This document shows positions 19,616 through 29,990 of a DNA stretch of 64,000 nucleotides, piece by piece. Origin of the DNA: an uncultured Bacteroidales bacterium (lineage in GTDB: Bacteria; Bacteroidota; Bacteroidia; Bacteroidales; Bacteroidaceae); NCBI GenBank assembly GCA_945833885.1, contig CAMAFY010000007.1, forward strand, positions 17,445 to 81,444, given 5' to 3'. The position numbers and the translations under genes are program-made. Below the pieces are notes generated by a model. It searched no databases. It was not told the DNA's origin and saw only the letters and a program-made list of their open reading frames with translations. How positions within the stretch are numbered: position 1 is the stretch's first letter; each line of letters begins with the position of its first letter.

Positions 19616-20770
19616 TTAGAGAATCTGTCGATAGAGTTCGACGATGTCCTCACGTGTCACCGGACGTGGGTTGCCCGGTGTGCAAACATCGGCGATGGCC
19701 TGGTCGGCGAGTGCGGGGATGTCCGCCTCGGTGATGCCGAGTTCGCTGAGGTGTGCGGGGATTCCTACGCGGCGGCTGAGGTTTTCGATTTCAGCGCATG
19801 CGGCGTCGGCTGCCTCTTCGCGCGTCATTCCCTCGCGGTAAACTTCGAGTGCCTTGGCGATGTCCACATATTTGTCCGCTGCGGCGCAGGCGTTCCAGCG
19901 CATGACGGTGGGGAGGAGCATGGCGCATGCCACGCCGTGGGGAACATCGTGGAGGGCGGAAAGGGGATGTGCCATACCGTGGTCAACGCCCAATCCTACG
20001 TTGGAGAATGCCATACCTGCCACATACTGTGCTACAGCCATGCCGTTTCTGCCTTCGGGGTTTGTAGGTTCTTCAACGGCGATGGGGAGGTATTTGTGGA
20101 TCATGGCGATGGCCTTGAGTTCGAACATGTCGCTCAGTTCCCACGCTCCTTTGGTGATGAGACCTTCGATGGCGTGGGTCATGGCGTCCATACCCGTCGC
20201 TGCGGTGAGGCTCTTCGGGAGGGTGTACATCAGTTCTGCGTCAACGATGGCGACACACGGGATGTCGTTTGGGTCGACGCACACCATTTTCTTCTGTTTC
20301 TCCTCGTCGATGATGACATAGTTGATGGTGGTTTCCGCTGCCGTACCTGCTGTGGTGGGCAGTGCGATGATTGGCACTGTCTTTTTCTTAGTGTCGGCAA
20401 CGCCCTCAAGGGAAACGATATCTTCGAACTCGGGGTTATTGCAAACGATGCCCACACCCTTTGCGGTATCCATGGCGCTACCTCCGCCGATGGCTACGAT
20501 GAAGTCGGCTCCCGACTCCTTGAAGGCGGCGATACCCTGCTTGACATTGGTGACGGTGGGGTTAGGCTTCACGTCGTCGAATACGGCGTAAGGGATGTTT
20601 GCCTCATCGAGGACGTCGAGTACCATTTTCGCTACACCGAACTTCATCAGACCTTTGTCGGTTACAATGAGTGCCTTGTGGAAGCCAAGGCGTGCCACAA
20701 CACCGGGCAGTTCTTTACGTGCGCCGGGACCGAAGTAGGAGACTTCGTTGAGAATAAAACGGTTGACCAT
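19616..20770 (-). CDS. fucO: Iron-containing alcohol dehydrogenase, lactaldehyde reductase type
   Basis: DFIVAIGGGSAMDTAKGVGIV; GVDHGMAHPLSALHDVPHGVACAMLLP. Confidence 0.9.
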   Translation of the reverse strand: MVNRFILNEVSYFGPGARKELPGVVARLGFHKALIVTDKGLMKFGVAKMVLDVLDEANIPYAVFDDVKPNPTVTNVKQGIAAFKESGADFIVAIGGGSAMDTAKGVGIVCNNPEFEDIVSLEGVADTKKKTVPIIALPTTAGTAAETTINYVIIDEEKQKKMVCVDPNDIPCVAIVDAELMYTLPKSLTAATGMDAMTHAIEGLITKGAWELSDMFELKAIAMIHKYLPIAVEEPTNPEGRNGMAVAQYVAGMAFSNVGLGVDHGMAHPLSALHDVPHGVACAMLLPTVMRWNACAAADKYVDIAKALEVYREGMTREEAADAACAEIENLSRRVGIPAHLSELGITEADIPALADQAIADVCTPGNPRPVTREDIVELYRQIL

Positions 20771-21299
20771 TATGTTAGATTTAGGGTTTTGGTGGGCTTT
20801 ATAAATTCCACCGTTAATTTTTGATTGTGGTTGAAATGCTTTATGCGGGCAAATTTAATTGATTTTTCTTTAACGTCCTTCATTTTCTTCCTGTTTTTCC
20901 GCACCTTTTTTCCATGCTGGGGCGGAAGTGTAAAAAAAGAGGGGTGAAATCCCCTCCACATTCGTCTGAATCGTGTGATTCGTGGCTTCATGTTATATCG
21001 TGGAGGACGCCATTTTCTATGTCCTCTCATAAGAGAATCAGGTGTTTTCATGCGGGGTGTTGGGGGTGGACCACGAATTATACGAATAAAATCAGATTGA
21101 TATCCCGTCCACATTCGTAAGATTCGTGAGATTCGTGGTTGAAAATCATGTTGTGGAGGGCGCGATTTCGTTTGCCCTCTCATCAGACTTTTGCACTTTG
21201 TCTTTCCCTTCGGCCTGTGACCTGCGGTTCAGCGCGTAGTTCCTAAACTCGTTTACAACTCAGCCCGTCCGGATGCCCCGTCTCCATAGATATGCAAAA

Positions 21300-21330
21300 T
21301 CCGCCACCGTCATGGACAGACGGTGGCGGA
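21300..21330 (-). terminator. Hairpin terminator downstream of pnp
   Basis: Perfect 12-bp stem TCCGCCACCGTC/GACGGTGGCGGA, followed on the minus strand by TTTT. Confidence 0.65.
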
Positions 21331-21375
21331 AAAGTATGTTTTCGGAGGGCTGAAAGTCAGCCCCTATGTTCGGAA

Positions 21376-23622
21376 TCAGGCTTCAGCCTCGCCCTCGGGA
21401 CGGGGACGGCGGCCGAAATCTCCCTCACGACGGGGGCGGCGGGGCTGGTCACCCTCGCGGCGGGGGCGGCGGGGACGCTCTTCCCAACCTTCGGGCTTCT
21501 CTTCGAGGACGCGGTGAGAGAGGCGGAACTTGCCGGTCTTCTCGTCGATTTCCAGAAGTTTCACCTGAATGGTGTCGCCTTCCTTCAATCCAGACTCCTC
21601 GACGGTCTCGAGACGCTTCCATGCGATTTCCGAGATGTGGAGCAGTCCTTCCTTGCCCGGCATGAACTCTACGAAGCATCCGTAAGGCATGATACTGACA
21701 ACCTTTGCATCGTAAACCTCGCCCACCTCGGGAATGGCAACGATAGCACGGATCTTGGCAACGGCGGCATCGATGCTCTCCTTGTTGGGAGCCGATACCT
21801 GTACCTTGCCGACACCGTCCACCTCATCGATGGTGATGGTGGAACCTGTGTCTTCCTGCATGCTCTGGATGATCTTTCCACCAGGGCCGATGACGGCACC
21901 GATAAACTCTTTGGGGATGTCGAATGCCACGATTCTGGGTACCTGAGGCTTGAAGTCTGCACGGGGAGCGTCGAGGGTCTTCATCATTTCTCCGAGGATG
22001 TGCTCACGTCCGGCCTTGGCCTGCATGAGGGCTTTCTCGAGGATTTCGTAGGAGAGGCCATCGCACTTGATGTCCATTTGTGTGGCGGTGAGACCCTTCA
22101 GCGTACCGGTGGTCTTGAAGTCCATGTCGCCGAGGTGGTCCTCGTCACCGAGGATGTCGGAGAGGACAGCGTACTTTTCCTCACCGGGATTCTTGATGAG
22201 TCCCATGGCGATACCGCTGACGGGAGCCTTGAGGGGCACACCGGCATCCATAAGGGAGAGGCATCCTGCGCAGACGGTGGCCATAGAACTGGAACCGTTG
22301 CTCTCGAGGATGTCGCTGACCACGCGTACGGTGTAGGGGAAGTTCTCGGGAATCTGGCCTTTCAGACCGCGCCATGCGAGGTGGCCGTGACCGATTTCGC
22401 GACGGCCGACACCGCGTTGTGCCTTTGCCTCACCGGTGGAGAAGGGAGGGAAGTTGTAGTGAAGGAGGAACTTCATGTAACTCTTGTCGAGCACATCGTC
22501 CACCATCTTCTCGTCGAGTTTGGTTCCGAGGGTGGTGGTGGAGAGGCTCTGTGTCTCACCGCGTGTGAAGATTGCCGATCCGTGGGGCACGGGAAGCGGA
22601 CTTACCTCGCACCAGATGGGGCGGATGTCGGTGGTCTTGCGTCCGTCGAGGCGGATACCCTCGTCGAGGATGCAGCGGCGCATGGCGTCCTTCTCGACAT
22701 CGTGGTAGTAGCGGTCGATGAGGGCGTTCTTCTCTTCCAGTTCTTCGGGTGTCAGTTCGGTGTGTGCTGCGGCATATTCCTCCTTGAAGTTTTCGCGGAT
22801 GGCCTCGAAAGCGTCGAAGCGTGCGTGCTTCTCCAGACCCTGACGTGTGACATCGTATGCGGGCTGATAGCATGCTTCGCGCACGGCGGTGCGGAGGTCT
22901 TCGTCGTTAACCTCGTGGCAGTATTCGCGTTTTACGTCGGTTCCGAGTTCCTTTGCCAGTTCCACCTGCAGGCGGCACATGGGCTTGATGGCGTCGTGTG
23001 CGGCTTTGAGGGCCTCGAGGAGCGCGCTTTCGGGCACTTCCTTCATCTCACCTTCCACCATCATGATGTTGTCTTCGGTGGCGGCAACCATAAGGTCCAT
23101 ATCGGCCTGCTCGAGTTGTTCGAAGGTGGGGTCGATGACGTATTCACCGTTGATGCGTGCTACGCGGACTTCAGAGATGGGTGCTTCGAAGGGGATGTCG
23201 GAGCATGCGAGGGCGGCGGATGCGGCAAAGCCGGCGAGGGCGTCGGGCATATCTACACCGTCGGCGCTGAAAAGGATGATGTTGACATAAACCTCGGCGT
23301 GATAGTCGCTGGGGAAGAGGGGGCGGAGTGCGCGGTCAACGAGTCGCGATGTAAGGATTTCGTAGTCACCGGCACGGCCTTCGCGCTTGGTGAATCCTCC
23401 GGGAAAACGTCCGGCGGCAGAATACTTCTCTTTGTAGTCGCATTGTAAAGGCATGAAATCGGTGCCGGGGGCAGCGTCTTTGGCACCGCAGACGGTGGCA
23501 AGCAGCATCGTGTTGTTCATGCGGAGCATCACCGCTCCGTCGGCCTGCTTTGCCAGTTTTCCAGTCTCGATACTGATGGTACGTCCGTCAGGAAGCGAGA
23601 CAGTCTTTGTGATAACGTTCAT
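21376..23622 (-). CDS. pnp: Polyribonucleotide nucleotidyltransferase
   Basis: [37 protein letters not shown] motif [13 protein letters not shown]1 domain; [10 protein letters not shown]-repeat tail. Met at 23622. Confidence 0.96.
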   Translation of the reverse strand: MNVITKTVSLPDGRTISIETGKLAKQADGAVMLRMNNTMLLATVCGAKDAAPGTDFMPLQCDYKEKYSAAGRFPGGFTKREGRAGDYEILTSRLVDRALRPLFPSDYHAEVYVNIILFSADGVDMPDALAGFAASAALACSDIPFEAPISEVRVARINGEYVIDPTFEQLEQADMDLMVAATEDNIMMVEGEMKEVPESALLEALKAAHDAIKPMCRLQVELAKELGTDVKREYCHEVNDEDLRTAVREACYQPAYDVTRQGLEKHARFDAFEAIRENFKEEYAAAHTELTPEELEEKNALIDRYYHDVEKDAMRRCILDEGIRLDGRKTTDIRPIWCEVSPLPVPHGSAIFTRGETQSLSTTTLGTKLDEKMVDDVLDKSYMKFLLHYNFPPFSTGEAKAQRGVGRREIGHGHLAWRGLKGQIPENFPYTVRVVSDILESNGSSSMATVCAGCLSLMDAGVPLKAPVSGIAMGLIKNPGEEKYAVLSDILGDEDHLGDMDFKTTGTLKGLTATQMDIKCDGLSYEILEKALMQAKAGREHILGEMMKTLDAPRADFKPQVPRIVAFDIPKEFIGAVIGPGGKIIQSMQEDTGSTITIDEVDGVGKVQVSAPNKESIDAAVAKIRAIVAIPEVGEVYDAKVVSIMPYGCFVEFMPGKEGLLHISEIAWKRLETVEESGLKEGDTIQVKLLEIDEKTGKFRLSHRVLEEKPEGWEERPRRPRREGDQPRRPRREGDFGRRPRPEGEAEA

Positions 23623-24380
23623 CGAAAAAATGTGTTTATATGATAATGTGTATGTATTGTCGCCGGTGTTCGTTCCGCGATTCCCGCAACGACCTTGCAT
23701 ATAAATGCGATGTCTGATGGTGGGAATGCACGGATATCGCGCGCAAAATTACGTAAATTCTCTGGAATAACCGAATAAAATGTGGAGAAAAGCACGGAAC
23801 ATCCAGTGTAAGTGTGCAATTTTATCATAGAAGCCTCCCCTACGTACAGTTGTGGATTGCGCAAGTAGGGGAGTGCGGATTGCGCGGATATTTACCTGTA
23901 TGGTATAAGTATAGCGGTCACAAGTTGTATGGAATATGCGGATTGTATCGTGTCTGGTGAAACGCCGGTGATGGGATGACGGGTCGCTGATGGCGAATAT
24001 GGACAAACCAATAATCTTATTTTCGAACACGAATTATACGAATAATCACGAATTTTCACGTCCAATGAAATGCTGATGACGGAGTTATGCCGAACACTAA
24101 TCAAACGAATTACACGAATCATTTTTTAATCCCGTGCGTCTGTGAAAATGTCGTTATGGACAACCCCGGCGTCATCATCATTAGACCACCCTGCCTTCAT
24201 CAGGTTTGTCCGTGAGCATGTCGACCCTTTTTCAGGATGTTTTCCCGGACACCAACACCCCTTTTACAAAATTGCGGCAGGTTATACACCATTGTTTTTG
24301 TGAAAAGATGTAAATTTGCACCCGTATACCCCCTGAAAATATTACTTAAACTAATTTATAGAACACCCCTTCATTTATTT

Positions 24381-27300
24381 ATGTCGCATCTTTTACGGTT
24401 TATTTTTGCCATTATTGTGGCAGGAAGCCTGTCGCTGACAGCACGGGCAGGGGAAACGCTCCCCTTTATCTCACCGCTGAACACGGCGGAGGACTTCGCA
24501 CGCTGGACCGCTGTCGACGTCGACGGCAACGTGCAAGGCGAAAAAGCCACATGGTTCCTCGGAAATACGGATATGGGAGGCACGTGCGCGACATCGTGGA
24601 TTGACGTCGCAGGACACCAACCCTCCGACCATCTTCTCGTCTCGCCCGCCCTGACGTTGGAGCAGGGTGTGAGTTACGTCCTCAAATTCTCCTACTACAC
24701 CTCTTATTATAACGACGAGGACCTCTCCGTCTACCTTTCTCCGACACCCGAACTTGCGGAGGATGCCGAGCCGTTGGAGCGGATGACGCTCAACAGTTAC
24801 TACGGCGGCAAGAAGAGCATCATGGTGCCGCAGCAGGCACAGACCGGCGACTGCTACCTTATTCTGCGCCATGTTTCCGACGGCGTGAAGGGCATGATTG
24901 TCGGCATCAAGGACCTTTCGGTAGGACCGGTGCAGGAAGGTGCGGCAGAAGGACACACCTATACCTACGTCAACGGCAACAAGACGCCCGTCGAAGGTAT
25001 GAAGGTCATCTATACGGGACCGAATGTCTACACCGCGGTTTCCGATGCCGAGGGCTACTATCATATCGACAATATTGCGGCGGCAGACTATGTCGTGACC
25101 TACGAAAAGCACGGATACGAGGCGCCATCCTACCGTTATACCGTCACCGTAGACCCGATGTCGACGGTGACATACGACATCACCGCCTACCAGATGAAGG
25201 TCAATACGGTGAAGGGAACGGTGGTCGACAATGCCGGAAATCCCATCTCCGGCGCCCGCATCAGCCTGAGCGGCTACGACCAGTATGCCGGTGTCAGCAT
25301 GTCCGACGGCACATTCTCCATCGCCGGTGTGCTGATGGACGGCGGATACAATGCCTCCGTCTACCGGATGGAGGTGGCGAAGAACGGTTTCGCCGCTGTG
25401 GCGCAGGAACTCTCCATCTCGCCGTACACCGACTTCGCGACCGGCGATGTCGCCCTCACCTACAAAGCCCTCGCCCCCGAAACCATTGAGGCGACGGCTG
25501 CCGACGGCACGGCAAACGTGGTGTGGAAGGCGCCCTTCGATGCCACGACCGTCGCCTACGACAACGGCAGTCCCGGACGTCCGAGCGGCTACGACAGCGG
25601 GTCGGAATACAATATCTTGGGAACCGTCGTCCGGACACCCATGGATTTGAAGAAGGTCAGGTGGTACCGCATGTCCGCCGACTATGCTTCCGAACCCCCA
25701 TCAGACGTGATTCTCTATATCATCGCCCTTGACGCTGACGGAAACCCCGACCCTCAGCAGTTCCTTTACAGCAACATGGCGGTGCCTTCACCCGTCGATG
25801 CCTGGACGGAGTTCGAACTTCCCACCACGGTCAGCGCGCCCAACGGGTGCCTGGTGGCGTTGAGTTGCAAGGGCTACCTCTCGCTTGCCATCGACGACAG
25901 CGGGGAGTTGCCGCCTGCCGGAACGCAGTGTTATTCCTCCTCTTACCTCGGCGGATACGTCTTCTTTGAGGATGTCGACTGGAAGGGCGCCTGCATGATC
26001 CGTGTGGAAGGTCAGATCATGGAGGACGAAGGTTTCCAACCTGCCCGCACATACAGCCTCTACCGCTTTGAGGAGGCCGCGCGGGAAACACCGGAGAACT
26101 GGACGCTGCTGGTGGGGAACACCACCGCCACCACCTATGCCGATGCGGAATACGCCACGCTCGACCGCGGCAACTATTGCTATGCCGTCGAGGCGCATTA
26201 TGCCGTCGATGCCCTGACCTCGCAGCCGGTCATCAGCAGTCCGCTCTTCATCGGACAGCATACCGTGCTGACACTCCTCGTGACGGCGGACTCCGACCCG
26301 GCGGATGCCGACGGCGCACGCGTGTTCCTCACCGACGGTAGCGGACACGACTATTCCGCCACCGTGGCGGACGGACAGGCGGTTATCGCCAATGTCTGGA
26401 AAAACACGTACACCGTGACGGTGGAGCAGGAGGGATTCACCTCCGATGCCGCGACCTTCGACCTCAGCCTTGACGGACAATACACCAAGACGCTCCATCT
26501 CAAACAGATTATCCGTCCGGTGCGGAACATCGATGTCGTTGCCGGTGAGGACGGTTCGTACACCCTTCTGTGGGATGTCTTTGCCGACATCTTCGACGAT
26601 TTCGAGGGCGATGACCATACGGACTTTGAGATTCATCCCGCCGGTGCCGCAGGATGGAGTTACATCGACAACGACCTCTTCCGGACCTACGGCTTCGGGG
26701 CTACCACATTCCCCGGCATGGGTTCGCCGATGGCCGCCATCCTCTTCAACGCCGAGGGCACCACGCCGCCGCTCGCTGTGAATCCCGCTTACAGCGGCAG
26801 CCGTTGTCTGGCCTTCTTCGCCGCCTATCCTACCGAAACCTCCGACGGAACGATGTTGAACACCAGCGACGACTACCTGATATCGCCGCGCCTCGATTTC
26901 CACAAGGACTTCACCTTCTCCTTCCGTGCCCGCACTTACGAGGCGCAGGAGGGACGTCTGGAACGCATACGTGTGGGATATTCCACCACAACCCCCGACT
27001 TCGACCGCTTCACCTACGTGACCGACGGCTACATCTCCGTTCCGGAGGGCGACGCCCAGGCGTACACCTTCACCCTACCTGCCGAGGCGCGCTATGTGAC
27101 GCTCAACAGTTCGTCGGACGATGTCTTCCTGCTCGCCGTCGATGACGTGTCGATCTCGTCGGGCATTCCGCATTCCGGTCTTCCCGCCTCCGCAGGACAT
27201 TTCCTCGGTTACCATGTTTACATCGACGGAGTCCTCGTGGCGACGCAGGAGGGCAACAGTCTGCGCCTCTCCAACCTCGATGACGGTACGCATACCGCCG

Positions 27301-27509
27301 AGGTCAGCAAGGTGTTTGCCGGCGGAGAATCCGAACGCCTCGCCGTCACCTTCAGCACCCTCACTGGCATTGCGGACATCACCACCGACACGCCTGAGGG
27401 CAAACCGGCGTACTACAACCTTCATGGTCAGCGCGTACGTCGTCCGCAACACGGCCAGATCCTGCTACGCCGCCAGGGGACGGGCGTGGAGAAAGTTGTA
27501 GTCCGGTAA
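24381..27509 (+). CDS. Large secreted surface protein with carboxypeptidase-regulatory-like and jelly-roll-type domains
   Basis: MSHLLRFIFAIIVAGSLSLTARA signal; 'VDNAGNPISGARISLSG..' CarboxypepD_reg-like repeats; C-terminal 'YYNLHGQRVRRPQHGQILLRRQGTGVEKVVVR'. Confidence 0.8.
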   Translation: MSHLLRFIFAIIVAGSLSLTARAGETLPFISPLNTAEDFARWTAVDVDGNVQGEKATWFLGNTDMGGTCATSWIDVAGHQPSDHLLVSPALTLEQGVSYVLKFSYYTSYYNDEDLSVYLSPTPELAEDAEPLERMTLNSYYGGKKSIMVPQQAQTGDCYLILRHVSDGVKGMIVGIKDLSVGPVQEGAAEGHTYTYVNGNKTPVEGMKVIYTGPNVYTAVSDAEGYYHIDNIAAADYVVTYEKHGYEAPSYRYTVTVDPMSTVTYDITAYQMKVNTVKGTVVDNAGNPISGARISLSGYDQYAGVSMSDGTFSIAGVLMDGGYNASVYRMEVAKNGFAAVAQELSISPYTDFATGDVALTYKALAPETIEATAADGTANVVWKAPFDATTVAYDNGSPGRPSGYDSGSEYNILGTVVRTPMDLKKVRWYRMSADYASEPPSDVILYIIALDADGNPDPQQFLYSNMAVPSPVDAWTEFELPTTVSAPNGCLVALSCKGYLSLAIDDSGELPPAGTQCYSSSYLGGYVFFEDVDWKGACMIRVEGQIMEDEGFQPARTYSLYRFEEAARETPENWTLLVGNTTATTYADAEYATLDRGNYCYAVEAHYAVDALTSQPVISSPLFIGQHTVLTLLVTADSDPADADGARVFLTDGSGHDYSATVADGQAVIANVWKNTYTVTVEQEGFTSDAATFDLSLDGQYTKTLHLKQIIRPVRNIDVVAGEDGSYTLLWDVFADIFDDFEGDDHTDFEIHPAGAAGWSYIDNDLFRTYGFGATTFPGMGSPMAAILFNAEGTTPPLAVNPAYSGSRCLAFFAAYPTETSDGTMLNTSDDYLISPRLDFHKDFTFSFRARTYEAQEGRLERIRVGYSTTTPDFDRFTYVTDGYISVPEGDAQAYTFTLPAEARYVTLNSSSDDVFLLAVDDVSISSGIPHSGLPASAGHFLGYHVYIDGVLVATQEGNSLRLSNLDDGTHTAEVSKVFAGGESERLAVTFSTLTGIADITTDTPEGKPAYYNLHGQRVRRPQHGQILLRRQGTGVEKVVVR

Positions 27510-27567
27510 AAAGACTGCGGGTCCCACGGCGGACATCATCCCCGTCGCCCTCCGCGCAATATGCAAA

Positions 27568-27617
27568 ACAGCCTCTGTTACCTGTGAGAAAAAGGTAGCA
27601 GAGGCTGTGTTTTTTTT
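27568..27617 (+). terminator. Rho-independent terminator of the 24381 gene
   Basis: Stem ACAGCCTCTG...CAGAGGCTGT plus T8. Confidence 0.8.
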
Positions 27618-27705
27618 GCAGGTGTCCGGCAAAAAGTTTTTGAAAAAAGAATGTCGGCGCGGACGGATTCGTATGATTCGTGAGAATTAGTGGTCAAATG
27701 CATCG

Positions 27706-27783
27706 CAAACATCGGAATATTGAGGCACAAACATTGGAATATTCTTGCTCCAACATCGGAGGTCTCTGATGCGAAAATACCGG
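27706..27783. repeat. Degenerate 22-bp tandem repeat, 3-4 units
   Basis: ACAT anchor at 27709, 27731, 27753 (exactly 22 apart); a fourth unit at ~27775 is weaker. Confidence 0.7.
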
Positions 27784-27831
27784 GTGTGAGTTTTGTTCAC
27801 CTCTCCCCTGTATAATTTTTTTTCGATTTTT

Positions 27832-27941
27832 CTCCTACACATCCTACACCATATAGAGAAAATGCCAGTCGGTATTGGAGGTTTTGGGTGTAGGATGGTG
27901 TGTAGGATAGGGCGAAGGGTGTAGGATAAACCTACACCCTT
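27832..27941. repeat. Nested inverted-repeat element based on GTGTAGGAT/ATCCTACAC
   Basis: CGAAGGGTGTAGG-ataaa-CCTACACCCTTCG perfect hairpin plus outer TCCTACACATCCTACACC / GGTGTAGGATGGTGTGTAGGA. Confidence 0.75.
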
Positions 27942-28164
27942 CGGTAAAATGCGCGGAAAATGATGATCCGAACGCCCTCATAAAAGTGCAAAATCGGTGG
28001 AGAGAATGCAATTTTTTGCAAACTCATAAGGCATTTTGCACAAAAAATGGTGGTCACTTTGTAGTATGTGACCACCTAAATCATTGGAAATCAAATTGTA
28101 AACGCAAAAACGGAGCGTGCAAAATGACCACCAAAAACGAGGTTTTACACCCTTCGCCTTCTTC

Positions 28165-28695
28165 TCATGACTTAATGAAAACGTCTAAAAGCATTTCGAT
28201 TCCCTTCCGGATGCTGTTCAGTCCGAATGCTTCGGGGCGGATATCTTCGGGTCTCAGCCAAAGGATTTCGCCGGCATCATCGCCGGGACGGACCTTTTCA
28301 GGCTGTTCCACACGGACCTCGAAGAAGGCATCGGCGGTGGGAACGTGGAACCCGCTGAAAAGATAGTCGTTGGGGAGGGAGAACAGCATCCGCACGATCT
28401 TGCCCTCCACCCCGAGTTCCTCGCGGACTTCGCGGAGACAGCCGTCGGCAATGCCCTCGCCGGGGTCGACAAATCCGCCGGGCAGGTCGAGTGTTCCCCG
28501 GGCAGGTTCCTTCGCCCTGCGGACCACCAGCAGGCGGCCTTCGGCATCGCGGATGACGGCTACCGTGGCGGCGGAGGCATTGAGATAGTAGGTGAAACCG
28601 CAATGTCCGCAACGTTTCGAGCGGGCATCGTGCTCTTGGAAGTCCGAAGACCCGCAGACGGGGCAGAAACGGAAGATGGAAAGGGGATGGTTCAT
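28165..28695 (-). CDS. NUDIX hydrolase with N-terminal zinc ribbon
   Basis: CPVCGSSDFQ..CGHCGF ribbon; Nudix box GGFVDPGEGIADGCLREVREELG. Confidence 0.92.
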   Translation of the reverse strand: MNHPLSIFRFCPVCGSSDFQEHDARSKRCGHCGFTYYLNASAATVAVIRDAEGRLLVVRRAKEPARGTLDLPGGFVDPGEGIADGCLREVREELGVEGKIVRMLFSLPNDYLFSGFHVPTADAFFEVRVEQPEKVRPGDDAGEILWLRPEDIRPEAFGLNSIRKGIEMLLDVFIKS

Positions 28696-28735
28696 GGGAG
28701 GATATTTGAGGAGACAATGCGGTCAGAGCCGCCAA

Positions 28736-29959
28736 TCAGGCATAAATGAGGGTGGAAATGCGTTGCGGGTCGTAGATTTCCGCTGCAAGTTTGCGGATGT
28801 CGTCGGCGGTGACGGCATTGATGGCTTCGAGGATTTTGCGCGTATCGCGGACGGTTCCGTAGTGGGCGAACTCCTTTCCCATGGCAAGGGCATAGCCCTC
28901 GGCGTTGGCATCGGCGATGCGCAGTTGGCCGGTGAGTTGCGTGCGGGCACTCGCCAGTTGGCGTGGGGAGAGGGGAACATCGATGAAGCGTTGCAGTTCC
29001 TTGCCGACAATGCGCAGGCAACGTTCGACATCGTGACCGTCGCATCCGAAATAAGTGACCCAGAATCCGGCGTCGGTGTAGGTGGTAAGATAGGAGTCTA
29101 CGCTGTAAACCAGGCCGGCATGCTCGCGCAACGCCATGTTCAGACGTGAGTTCATGGCGGGGCCTCCGAGGATGTTGTTGAGCATGGCAAGGGCAAAGCG
29201 CTGGGGATGATGCCCTCCGAAGGTGGGGGCTCCCAGGACAACGTGGGCCTGATGGGTGTTGCGGTCCATGGTCTTGCGCTGCGCCATGGTGGTTTCCGGG
29301 GGGGAGAGCGGTGCGGGGGGCGCCGATGCCAGCACTTCCGACGCCTTTGGGGTGTGGCGTTCGAGGAGGTCGGTGATGTTTTTCCACCGGAGGTCGCCGG
29401 TAACGTAGAACACCATGTTGTCCGGGCGGTACCATCGGCGGACGAAGCGCAGGGCATCCTCCGTGGTATATTCGCGAAGTCGCGTGCTGCGTCCCAGAAT
29501 GTCGCGTCCGAGAGGGTGCCCGTTGAAGAGCATCGCCTCGAAATCGTCGAATATCAGTTCCGAAGGGGAGTCGAGATAACTGTCGATTTCATCGCAGATG
29601 ACCTCCACCTCCTTGTTGATTTCCGCTTGAAGATATTGGCTGTGGAACACCATATCGGACAGGATGTCGACGGCCTTCGGGAAGAATTTTTTGAGGATGG
29701 TGGCATAATACACCGTTTCCTGCTTGTTCGTGTAGGCGTTAAGGTCGCCTCCGAGGCGCTCGAGACTGTTGTTGATGTGGAAACTTCTGCGCCGTTCGGT
29801 GCCTTTGAAGCCCATGTGTTCGATGAAGTGCGCCATGCCGGAGTCGGCAGGCTCCTCGTTTCGGGTGCCGGCCTTCACGACGTAGCCGCAGTAGACGACG
29901 TCGCTTTCACGGTGTTCGAAGATGACGCGCAGGCCGTTATTCAGAGTGATGGTAGGCAT
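28736..29959 (-). CDS. M16 family (insulinase-type) zinc peptidase
   Basis: HFIEHMGFKGTERR inverted zinc motif HxxEH; typical M16 length and N-terminus. Confidence 0.93.
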   Translation of the reverse strand: MPTITLNNGLRVIFEHRESDVVYCGYVVKAGTRNEEPADSGMAHFIEHMGFKGTERRRSFHINNSLERLGGDLNAYTNKQETVYYATILKKFFPKAVDILSDMVFHSQYLQAEINKEVEVICDEIDSYLDSPSELIFDDFEAMLFNGHPLGRDILGRSTRLREYTTEDALRFVRRWYRPDNMVFYVTGDLRWKNITDLLERHTPKASEVLASAPPAPLSPPETTMAQRKTMDRNTHQAHVVLGAPTFGGHHPQRFALAMLNNILGGPAMNSRLNMALREHAGLVYSVDSYLTTYTDAGFWVTYFGCDGHDVERCLRIVGKELQRFIDVPLSPRQLASARTQLTGQLRIADANAEGYALAMGKEFAHYGTVRDTRKILEAINAVTADDIRKLAAEIYDPQRISTLIYA

Positions 29960-29990
29960 TGTTGGGGAAGAAAGGGGGGTGAGGACAATA

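Noticed and set aside
21292-23448. 718-aa plus-strand ORF
   Set aside because: Antisense shadow of pnp.
27986-28366. 126-aa plus-strand ORF
   Set aside because: N-terminal half lies in repeat DNA and the rest is antisense to the NUDIX gene.
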